Of a DNA stretch of 44,205 nt, positions 32,732-39,837 are shown piece after piece. The position numbers and the translations under genes are program-made. The stretch is taken from NCBI GenBank assembly GCA_012959605.1, contig DUCU01000014.1:1-44205 (forward strand). Reading direction: 5' to 3'. Source of the DNA: Dehalococcoidia bacterium (GTDB lineage Bacteria; Chloroflexota; Dehalococcoidia; Lucifugimonadales; UBA3495). Every line of letters starts with the position of its first letter. Position 1 is the first letter of the stretch. The notes under the pieces were generated by a model. That model ran no database searches. It was given only the letters and a program-made list of their open reading frames with translations, and was not told the origin of the DNA.

Positions 32732-35044
32732 ATGGCTTCCAATGTGGTCATTTCCAACGAAGAATTCGACGTGGTCGGTACCAGACCCATCCGCCACGAT
32801 GGCAACGACAAGGTAACCGGACGGGCGCGGTACAGCGCGGACATCACTCTGCCGAGAATGCTTACGGGCAAGATTCTCCGCAGTCCTCACGCTCACGCCA
32901 AGATCAAATCCATCGACACCAGCAAGGCAATGGACTTACCCGGTGTGTTGGCGGTGGTGACATCTGCTGATTTTGCCCAGCCAAGCGGGAAAATCACCGA
33001 CCTAGGCGAAGGCGCCATGGCCAACCCCAAGTGGATTAGCAATAACATCATGGCTGCGGAGAAGGCCCTGTATAAAGGGCATGCCGTAGCTGCGGTGGCG
33101 GCCATTAACAGCCAAGTGGCAGACGAAGCCGCTGCCCTGATTGAGGTGGACTATGAGGTTCTGCCCGCAGTAACCGACGTGTTGGAAGCCATGAAACCCG
33201 ACGCTCCGATTCTGCACGAAAGGCTTGCCAACTCGACGAACGCCAACATCCGCCCCGGCGGACTCCGAGACGAAGACGACACAGAAAAGGCCACCAACGT
33301 CTCCAACCATTTCGTGTTTGAACTGGGAGATATTGAAGCTGGGTTCAAAAAAGCTGACATCATTGTGGAGCGGGAATACCGCACCGCCACCGTGCATCAG
33401 GGCTATATAGAGCCTCACACCGCAACCGCAATGTGGGGAGAAGACGGCAAGCTGACGGTTTGGGGTAGCAGCCAAGGCCACTTCCAGATACGAGACCTTA
33501 CAAGCTTGGTCTTGGGCATCCCAGTCTCCCAAATCAAGGTTGTCCCCATGGAGATTGGCGGAGGCTTTGGCGGCAAGACGGTTATCTATCTGGAGCCTGT
33601 AGCTGCCGCTCTCTCTATGAAAGCTCGCCGACCGGTCAAGATTTCCATGGGCCGTTCAGAAGTGTTCATGGCCACCGGCCCAACCTCTGGAAGCGCCATG
33701 AGGGTGAAAATCGGAGTAAACAATGACGGCATGATCACTGCTGCGGACGTCACCATGATTTACGAAGCTGGTGGTTTTCCCGGTTCACCCATCGTCCAGG
33801 CCTGCCAATGCGTGTTGACTCCCTACGAGATTGCTGATGGGAGGATTGAAGGGTACGACGTGGTCGTCAATAAGCCCAAGGCCGCCGCTTACCGCGCTCC
33901 GGGCGTACCTGCGGCATCCTTCGCCGTGGAGTCTGTGATTGACGAGATTTGCCAGAAACTGGGGGTAGACCCGCTGGATTTCCGGGTCAAGAACGGAGTC
34001 AAAGAGGGCAGCCGCCGAATCCCTGGACCAGTCTTGCAGAAAGTGGGCTATATGGAGACTTTGGCTGCAGCCATGGGTACAGATCACTATAAATCTAAGT
34101 TGGAAGGTCCCAACCGTGGTCGCGGCGTTGCTGCCGGGTTCTGGTTCAACGGCACCGGCCCAGCATGCGCTACAGGTAGCGTTAATGGTGACGGTACCGT
34201 GAGCTTGGTTGAAGGATCTGCAGACATCGGCGGCGGGCGAGCATCCGTGGCTATGCAGATGGCTGAGGTACTTGGCATACCCGCTGAGGATGTGCATCCC
34301 ACGGTTGGCGATACCGACTCTGTTGGCTATACTTCACTGACCGCCGGTAGCGGAGCGACATTCAAGTCTGGTTGGGCTTCTTACGAAGCAGCCCATGACA
34401 TCAAACAACAGATGATCGAGCGCGCCGCGCGGATCTGGGAGGTGACCACTGATGACGTGGAGTTCACCAAGGGTGTGGCCTCCCACAAATCAGATCCCGA
34501 GCTGAAACTGACTTTCAAGCAAATTGCTGCCAGGTTAAACGGCACCGGCGGACCCATTGTTGGCCGAGGCAACGTTAACCCTGCGGGTGTTGGCAATGCC
34601 TTTGCCGTCCATATAGTTGACGTGGAAGTGGATCCGGACACCGGCAAAGTGGACGTTCTCCGCTACACCGCTCTACAGGATGTGGGTAAGGCCATTCACC
34701 CCAGCTATGTGGAAGGACAATTGCAGGGTGGAGTCGCCCAGGGTATCGGCTGGGCTCTGAATGAAGAGTATGTTTATAACGCTTCCGGCGAGATGGATAA
34801 CTCATCATTTTTGGACTACCGAATGCCCACCAGCTTGGACCTGCCGATGATCGACACGGTCATCGTGGAAGTTGCTAATCCGGGCCATCCCTTTGGTGCC
34901 AGAGGGGTGGGTGAGGTTTGTATCATTCCTCCGCTTGCAGCTATGGCCAACGCCATCCACAACGCTGCTGGCGTCCGGATGGAAGTGCTGCCAATGTCTC
35001 CTGGCAACGTCCTGGAAGCATTGTGGGCCAAAGATGGAAAGTAA
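32732..35044 (+). CDS. Xanthine dehydrogenase/CoxL-family molybdopterin-binding subunit
   Basis: A 770-residue catalytic subunit of a molybdenum hydroxylase. It opens with the small-domain motif D-x-x-x-K-V-T-G-x-A-R-Y-x-x-D (residues 23-37), followed by HAHAKI. GGGFGGK at 276-282 contacts the cofactor, AYRAPG is at 386-391, and the catalytic Glu is Glu728 in GVGE. The active-site loop AYRAPGVPAASF is not the AYRxCSFR of form I CO dehydrogenase, so a hydroxylase for an organic substrate (aldehyde, aromatic or CoA ester) is likelier. Such enzymes need FAD and 2Fe-2S subunits; neither is encoded next to it. AGGAG precedes the ATG, an extended -10 promoter lies upstream and a terminator downstream, so it is transcribed alone. 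Confidence 0.92.
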   Translation: MASNVVISNEEFDVVGTRPIRHDGNDKVTGRARYSADITLPRMLTGKILRSPHAHAKIKSIDTSKAMDLPGVLAVVTSADFAQPSGKITDLGEGAMANPKWISNNIMAAEKALYKGHAVAAVAAINSQVADEAAALIEVDYEVLPAVTDVLEAMKPDAPILHERLANSTNANIRPGGLRDEDDTEKATNVSNHFVFELGDIEAGFKKADIIVEREYRTATVHQGYIEPHTATAMWGEDGKLTVWGSSQGHFQIRDLTSLVLGIPVSQIKVVPMEIGGGFGGKTVIYLEPVAAALSMKARRPVKISMGRSEVFMATGPTSGSAMRVKIGVNNDGMITAADVTMIYEAGGFPGSPIVQACQCVLTPYEIADGRIEGYDVVVNKPKAAAYRAPGVPAASFAVESVIDEICQKLGVDPLDFRVKNGVKEGSRRIPGPVLQKVGYMETLAAAMGTDHYKSKLEGPNRGRGVAAGFWFNGTGPACATGSVNGDGTVSLVEGSADIGGGRASVAMQMAEVLGIPAEDVHPTVGDTDSVGYTSLTAGSGATFKSGWASYEAAHDIKQQMIERAARIWEVTTDDVEFTKGVASHKSDPELKLTFKQIAARLNGTGGPIVGRGNVNPAGVGNAFAVHIVDVEVDPDTGKVDVLRYTALQDVGKAIHPSYVEGQLQGGVAQGIGWALNEEYVYNASGEMDNSSFLDYRMPTSLDLPMIDTVIVEVANPGHPFGARGVGEVCIIPPLAAMANAIHNAAGVRMEVLPMSPGNVLEALWAKDGK

Positions 35045-35078
35045 GGGGCATTATCCCTCACTCTCAATGAGCTAAACG

Positions 35079-35115
35079 AAACGCTCTGGCTGACAAGCCG
35101 GGGCGTTTTATTTTC
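35079..35115 (+). terminator. Rho-independent terminator
   Basis: AAACGCTCTGGCT pairs with AGCCGGGGCGTTT (two G-U type pairs), followed by TATTTT. It ends the molybdopterin subunit gene. Confidence 0.7.
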
Positions 35116-35225
35116 CCTGGGTATTTACCTGCCATTGCTCTGCTTGGCTGTGCGCCAACATGTCATAATACCCGCGACTTTCAGCCGCGAATTATAAGAC
35201 AGAATAATCAACCGGGAGAAATACC

Positions 35226-36086
35226 ATGTCTCTTGCCCGTGAACGGTTCCGCACCGTGCTATCCACGCCAGACTGCACCCTGGCCGCCAACATCTTCGAT
35301 CCACTATCAGCTCGCATAGCCCACATGTTGGACTATGAGGTCTGTTTCTTGTCTGGCTCCGTGCACAAAGTAGCCAACCTGGCAATGCCAGACATTGTTC
35401 TGGTCAACATGTCTGACCTGGTGGACGTCTGTCGGCGCATCACCAGGATTGCCGAGGTAAGTCTGATGCATGACGGAGAAGATGGCTTTGGTAATGCAGT
35501 CAACGTGGTCCGCTCTGTAAAAGAACTGGAGGCTGCGGGCGTGGCGGCGATCGAGATCGAAGATGCCATCCCGCCAACCAAATTTAATCAACAGGATCTG
35601 GGGTTGTTCTCCCAGGCCGAGCAGGTGGGCAAACTGGAGGCTGCGGTGGCAGCCCGTACCGACCCGATGACCGTCATTGTGGCCCGAACCACGGCCCTAG
35701 CCCAATTCCCCTTGGATGAGGCCCTGGAACGCATCAAGTCCTACTCTCAGACCGGGGTTGAGGCTATCAGGCTGGCTGGCTTGAAGACTAGGGAGCAATT
35801 GGAAGCAGTCCACAAAGCAACGCCGTTGCCGCTCACGGTGTTGAGCCCGCCCGACAACATGATGAATGACATGGATTTTCTGGCCGCCAACGGTGTGAGC
35901 ATCGTGATGACCGGCAACCCGGCATTTGGCATGGCGATTCAGGCCATCTACGATTCCTTCAAGCATCTGAAGGACGGTGGTTCGGTGGCAGACCTTGCGC
36001 CCAGAGAAGCTAGTGCAGAACTGGTCCGGCAGGTGAATCGCACCGATGAGTTCATTCAGCTTCAGGAGCAATATTTGCGCACTTGA
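35226..36086 (+). CDS. Isocitrate lyase/PEP mutase superfamily protein
   Basis: A 286-residue TIM-barrel protein of the PEP mutase/isocitrate lyase superfamily, which makes or breaks C-C or P-C bonds next to a carboxylate. The start is typical (AANIFDPLSARIAH). The Mg2+ loop reads H-D83-G-E85-D-G-F-G-N, where D-x-D is usual, so Glu85 replaces Asp. IEIEDAIPP (Glu112, Asp113) is the next metal strand. The KKCG catalytic loop of isocitrate and methylisocitrate lyases is absent. That places it with the oxaloacetate decarboxylase/dimethylmalate lyase-like or uncharacterised branches. A GGGAG RBS is present. It is convergent with the HpaI-type gene, with a terminator between. Confidence 0.87.
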   Translation: MSLARERFRTVLSTPDCTLAANIFDPLSARIAHMLDYEVCFLSGSVHKVANLAMPDIVLVNMSDLVDVCRRITRIAEVSLMHDGEDGFGNAVNVVRSVKELEAAGVAAIEIEDAIPPTKFNQQDLGLFSQAEQVGKLEAAVAARTDPMTVIVARTTALAQFPLDEALERIKSYSQTGVEAIRLAGLKTREQLEAVHKATPLPLTVLSPPDNMMNDMDFLAANGVSIVMTGNPAFGMAIQAIYDSFKHLKDGGSVADLAPREASAELVRQVNRTDEFIQLQEQYLRT

Positions 36087-36120
36087 TCCAGGGATTCCTC
36101 GCTAAGTTTGTGATGCACGT

Positions 36121-36164
36121 AAAAAGGCCCAGCCATCCCAAAGTTGGGAACGGCTGGGCCTTCT
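36121..36164. terminator. Bidirectional terminator between convergent genes
   Basis: AAGGCCCAGCC pairs with GGCTGGGCCTT, with an inner TCCCA/TGGGA extension, and A- and T-rich flanks. It serves both 35226-36086 and 36178-36948. Confidence 0.85.
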
Positions 36165-36177
36165 ACAGATACAAAAC

Positions 36178-36948
36178 CTAAAGTTCGGCTTCTACCCGTT
36201 TGCGGAAATCTTCTCCTGCCAACTTCAACAGGCCCTGAGACGAAACTGTGATGAAGTTTGCTCCAAGCTTGATGAACTCGGCCACACCGGCTGCGTCACC
36301 AGGGGAGTTACCACCAGCGCCAACGTTGATGCTGCCAGTCCTGATTTTAGGAATCACCTGGGCCATCAACTCGCGAACCTTGGCTGACCCGGGATTGCCC
36401 ATGCTCTGACCCAAGTCACCGGCCGCCACGTGTAGTACATCCACGCCGGGGACCTTGAGTATCGCGTCCAGGTTATCCACGGCCTGGGTTTCTTCAATCA
36501 TTGGGACCACCAATACTTGGGAGTTGATCCAGCTTGATGACTCTTCCCTAGTTCCGGCGGTACCGTAATCATGGGCACGCCCGCTGCCGGCCACACCACG
36601 ACGACCCTCTGGGTAATATCTGGCCGCCTGGGTCACTGATTCAGCTTCTTCTTTGTTGTTGACGTGGGGGATGATGAGTCCCTGTACTCCGCGGTCTAAG
36701 AAACGCAGGATAGTGGCGTCGTCGTGGTCTGGGATACGGGCAATGGGCGTGATGCCAAATACTTCGGCAGCACGGACCATATGCTCCACCTGGTCCAGGT
36801 TCATCGGGCCGTGTTCGCAATCGATCATCACAAAGTCGTAATTAATTGCCCCGAAAATCTCGACAATGTCAGGGGCGTATCGACTGACGATAGCGCCATA
36901 GACCACTTTGCCTTCCGCTAGTTTGGCCTTGGTGGTATTTGTTCTCAT
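36178..36948 (-). CDS. HpcH/HpaI family aldolase
   Basis: A 256-residue class II aldolase of the HpcH/HpaI (2,4-dihydroxyheptanedioate aldolase, 2-keto-3-deoxy-L-rhamnonate aldolase) family. It cleaves 2-keto-4-hydroxy acids to pyruvate and an aldehyde. It shows FVMIDCEHGPMN with Asp43, Glu45 and His46, ARIPDHD with Arg71, GLIIPHVN, the metal strand PMIEET (Glu152) and AAGDLGQSMG with Asp178. All expected catalytic and metal positions seem present. GGAGG lies rather far (about 15 bases) before the ATG. It is a single minus-strand gene downstream of a candidate small RNA on the opposite strand. Confidence 0.9.
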   Translation of the reverse strand: MRTNTTKAKLAEGKVVYGAIVSRYAPDIVEIFGAINYDFVMIDCEHGPMNLDQVEHMVRAAEVFGITPIARIPDHDDATILRFLDRGVQGLIIPHVNNKEEAESVTQAARYYPEGRRGVAGSGRAHDYGTAGTREESSSWINSQVLVVPMIEETQAVDNLDAILKVPGVDVLHVAAGDLGQSMGNPGSAKVRELMAQVIPKIRTGSINVGAGGNSPGDAAGVAEFIKLGANFITVSSQGLLKLAGEDFRKRVEAEL

Positions 36949-37105
36949 GGTTAAGTCGGGTTACCTCCGTAGATTGGTGATGGCCCATTATATGAAATAT
37001 ACGCAGCGGTAGGAAAGGAATACATTCTTGGGAACAATCGAACAGGAGCATGTGGAATGAGCGCACTGCTAACCAAGCTTATTTGCCGAATATAGGCATA
37101 AACAG

Positions 37106-37135
37106 TTGACAAAACTGATTCCGGCATGCTAAGAT
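37106..37135 (+). promoter_or_regulatory. Strong sigma70-type promoter
   Basis: TTGACA (37106-37111), an 18-base spacer ending in TGC, and TAAGAT (37130-37135): a perfect -35 with an extended -10. No protein gene lies downstream on this strand before the terminators. Confidence 0.7.
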
Positions 37136-37141
37136 AGCGGA

Positions 37142-37228
37142 GCGCTTTCACAAATTGGTGAAAGCGCTCTCTTTTGCCCAATGAATACGGATAATCAAAG
37201 GCCCCTCATTTGAGGGGCCTTTCTTTTT
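37142..37228 (+). ncRNA. Candidate small RNA with two hairpins
   Basis: The predicted start (about seven bases after the -10) is at 37142. The RNA would open with a hairpin (AGCGCTTTCAC paired to GTGAAAGCGCT, loop AAATTG, followed by TCTCTTTTG). A ~20-base linker with CCCAATGAATACGG follows, then a terminator hairpin at 37197-37222 with T5. No open frame of useful size is present. Length about 87 bases. Function unknown. It could be a trans-acting regulator, or the remnant leader of a lost gene (the first hairpin being an attenuator). Supported only by promoter, structure and terminator. Confidence 0.5.
37197..37228 (+). terminator. Rho-independent terminator
   Basis: AAAGGCCCCTC pairs with GAGGGGCCTTT around ATTT, then CTTTTTAT. 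The best T-run is in the plus direction, but the other side (TTTGATTAT) may also end the minus-strand gene stopping at 37265. Confidence 0.85.
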
Positions 37229-37264
37229 ATCACATGGGAACCGAGATTCGATTAGTAAAGTTGG

Positions 37265-38257
37265 CTATTGGGACGGCTGCGCATTTCCCTGAAATTCCGG
37301 CATCACGTCTTTGGCGAACCTACGTAGGGTTGATATACCCGCTGGACAATTCAGCAGCACGTATTCAACTCCGATAGTCTGCAGGGCTTGAATCTGGTCG
37401 CTCACATACTCGGATGCGCCGTAAATAACGCCGACTTCGGCAGCCTCGCGAGTGTCTTGGAAACCGGATTGCTGGGCTAACTCCTGGGTCCTTCGTCTGG
37501 CTGAGACTCGGTTGTCTATTGCTTGGTCGTATTCTTCTGAGCTATCCACGATGTTCACGGAACGGGCCACCGCCACGCTCATCGGGTCAAAAGTCCGGCC
37601 CAGGGATTCGACTTCCGATTTGAACAGATCTACTTCCTCAGCAATGGTCTCAAATGAGTCGAACTGTCCCAAAAGCATGTTGAATCCAAGTTTTGCTACC
37701 TGCTTGATGGACCTGGGACTGCCGGCGCCCATCCACAGTTGCGGGTGAGGTTTTTGAATGCTTGATGGTTCTACAATCACACTGTCGTATTGCCAGTACT
37801 GGCCTTTGTGTGACCAAAGTGAGTCCAAGGTCCAAGCTTTCAGCATAACCTCTAAGCACTCTTCAAAACGGGAGTCTGCCTCGTCTGTTGGCATCGCGAA
37901 CCCTTCAAATTCATTGAGGCGATATCCCTTGCCAATCCCAGCGTCAACTCGGCCACCGGACAACAGGTCCAGGGTGGCAATCTGTTCCGCCAACAAGACT
38001 GGGTTGTGCCACGGCAGCACGATAACCGCCGTCCCCAGACGCAAAGTAGTCGTCCTCGCGCCAATCCAGGTCAGTAGGTTGAGTGTTGCAGATACCTGCC
38101 CAAATCCAGTGAAGTGGTGCTCCACCAAGAAAGTGCTGTGGTAGCCAAGGGACTCGGCCTCAACGTTGCGGTCCACGAACTCTCTAAACCCAGCGCCGCT
38201 ATCCACATTGGGTCCACCCCGTTGTGCCTGGGCGCTGCCAAACATTCCAAACTGCAT
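37265..38257 (-). CDS. Luciferase-like flavin-dependent monooxygenase (3 of 4)
   Basis: A 330-residue LLM-family enzyme. ATG 38257 (MQFGMFGSAQAQ) is chosen because LLM proteins usually begin with this strand. The frame also allows a TTG at 38281, separated by three TTGGGA-like repeats that give no clean RBS. Blocks are YHSTFLVEHHFTGFGQ, LRLGTAVIVLPWHNPVLLAEQ, LDLLSGGRVDAGIGKGY and LWMGAGSPRSIKQ. The pattern is that of F420/FMN-dependent alkanal or limonene monooxygenase-like enzymes. It is divergent from the fourth LLM gene at 38447. Confidence 0.9.
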   Translation of the reverse strand: MQFGMFGSAQAQRGGPNVDSGAGFREFVDRNVEAESLGYHSTFLVEHHFTGFGQVSATLNLLTWIGARTTTLRLGTAVIVLPWHNPVLLAEQIATLDLLSGGRVDAGIGKGYRLNEFEGFAMPTDEADSRFEECLEVMLKAWTLDSLWSHKGQYWQYDSVIVEPSSIQKPHPQLWMGAGSPRSIKQVAKLGFNMLLGQFDSFETIAEEVDLFKSEVESLGRTFDPMSVAVARSVNIVDSSEEYDQAIDNRVSARRRTQELAQQSGFQDTREAAEVGVIYGASEYVSDQIQALQTIGVEYVLLNCPAGISTLRRFAKDVMPEFQGNAQPSQ

Positions 38258-38446
38258 GATCAATCCCAATCCCAATTCCAATATTCAAATCTGCAGAGAC
38301 TTTACCACGAGCTTTGGTGAAGTAAACCGAGACGGGGTAATTAGAGCTAAAATGGCCTGGCATAGATTGCGATTTTGATGGATGCCCCTTCTCTTGATGT
38401 TTAGCGGGAGTCCGGCATATGGGTGTTTTTCTGATGGGTATATTTA

Positions 38447-39562
38447 ATGAATGAGAATGCGACGCACGCCAGAGACCAACTGGAACGCAACAAACTAAAT
38501 CTGGGGTTGTTTGGCTCCAACTGCTCCGGCGGTCTGGCAGTTACCACCGTTCCAGAACGCTGGGATGCCACTTGGGAGAACAATCAAGAGCTGGCGCGCA
38601 TGGCTGACGACGCTGGAATGGAGTTCATGCTGCCGCTTGGCCGCTGGAAGGGCTACGGTGGCGTAACCGACCATAACGGTTCCAACTTTGAGACTCTGAC
38701 CTGGGCAACGGGCATCTTGGCCAGTACCCAGAACATCATGGCCTTTGGCACCGTTCACGTCTCGCTGTTCAATCCGGTGGTCGCAGCCAAACAGATGGTG
38801 ACGGCTGATCTTATTGGCGAAGGCCGCTTTGGTATTAACATAATCTGCGGCTGGAACAACGACGAATTTGACATGCTGGGCGTGGACTTGGCCCTGCATG
38901 ACGATCGCTATGACCAAGGACAAGAATGGATCGATATTGTCACCCAGGCGTGGAGCTGCCCCGAGCCCTTTGACTACGACGGCAAATTCTACAAAGTAAA
39001 AAAGACCAACATCTATCCCAAACCCTATGGAGGCGGCCGGCCATTAATCGTCTGCGCTGGAAATTCAGACCGCGGGCGTGAATATGCAGCTCGGAACGCC
39101 GATATGATGTTCACCAACCTACGGGACGGCTTCGATGGTGTGCCGGAAAATACGTCCGCGCTCAGAAAAATGGCCGCCGGTTACGGTCGAAAAATCGGTG
39201 TGTTCTCCAACGTATCAGTGGTCTGCCGCCCGACCAAGCAGGAGGCGGAAGATTATTTTCATTACTATGCCGTGGAGCACGCCGATCTCGATGCCGTGGA
39301 AAACATGATTGTAGGCCGGGGGGTAGTAAAACCTGATACCACCGAGGAGCGACTTCAAGAGTTGCGCATTCGGGCCGCCGGGGGGAACGGCGCTCTGCCT
39401 ATAATCGGTGACCCAGATTATGTGGTGGCCACCATGAAGCGCCTGTCTGAATCTGGAGTCTCTGCCCTGGCCATAGGGTTACAGAACTATCTGGAGCAGT
39501 TCCCGTACTTTCGGGATGAGGTTCTGCCGCGTTTGGAACATGAGGGTCTTCGCACAAAATGA
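38447..39562 (+). CDS. RutA/dimethylsulfone-type flavin monooxygenase (4 of 4)
   Basis: A 371-residue LLM protein of a different branch from the other three: the SsuD/RutA/SfnG-like FMNH2-dependent oxygenases. Evidence is GLFGSNCSGGLAVT with an early ERWDATWENNQELAR, FMLPLGRWKGYGG, HVSLFNPVVAAKQM, GRFGINIICGWNNDEFDMLG and RPLIVCAGNSDRGREYAA. Such enzymes cleave C-S, C-N or amide bonds in sulfonates, sulfones or pyrimidines with O2. The exact substrate is unknown. It is supplied with reduced flavin by a separate reductase, which is not encoded nearby. The ATG at 38447 has only a weak RBS. Confidence 0.9.
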   Translation: MNENATHARDQLERNKLNLGLFGSNCSGGLAVTTVPERWDATWENNQELARMADDAGMEFMLPLGRWKGYGGVTDHNGSNFETLTWATGILASTQNIMAFGTVHVSLFNPVVAAKQMVTADLIGEGRFGINIICGWNNDEFDMLGVDLALHDDRYDQGQEWIDIVTQAWSCPEPFDYDGKFYKVKKTNIYPKPYGGGRPLIVCAGNSDRGREYAARNADMMFTNLRDGFDGVPENTSALRKMAAGYGRKIGVFSNVSVVCRPTKQEAEDYFHYYAVEHADLDAVENMIVGRGVVKPDTTEERLQELRIRAAGGNGALPIIGDPDYVVATMKRLSESGVSALAIGLQNYLEQFPYFRDEVLPRLEHEGLRTK

Positions 39563-39837
39563 CTATTTGTCCAACTTGACGACTGAATTGGGCGTAAACC
39601 CGGATATTGTCTTGGTTATCGTCAAGGTTCGTTGGGCGTTTAACTTGCTCACTGCGTGGCATACCAGTAAGATTCCTATATAGGACGCGCAATAAATGAA
39701 AATTAGTTGCGGTTAGTTAGTATAGATTTCTGAAAATTGGAAATCTTCAGCAGAGAATCATCTCCAGATGACCACAATAACCGCAGGTATTTGAGAGTGG
39801 TTGCGAGGCAACCAAATTAGGCCGGTTTCGGGATTGA

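Noticed and set aside
32732-35044. Form I carbon monoxide dehydrogenase (CoxL)
   Set aside because: The active-site loop reads AYRAPG, not AYRxCSFR, and CoxM/CoxS are absent, so CO oxidation is not supported.
35226-36086. Methylisocitrate lyase forming a methylcitrate pathway with the MmgE/PrpD gene
   Set aside because: The KKCG catalytic loop is missing, no methylcitrate synthase is present, and the two genes are 9 kb apart.
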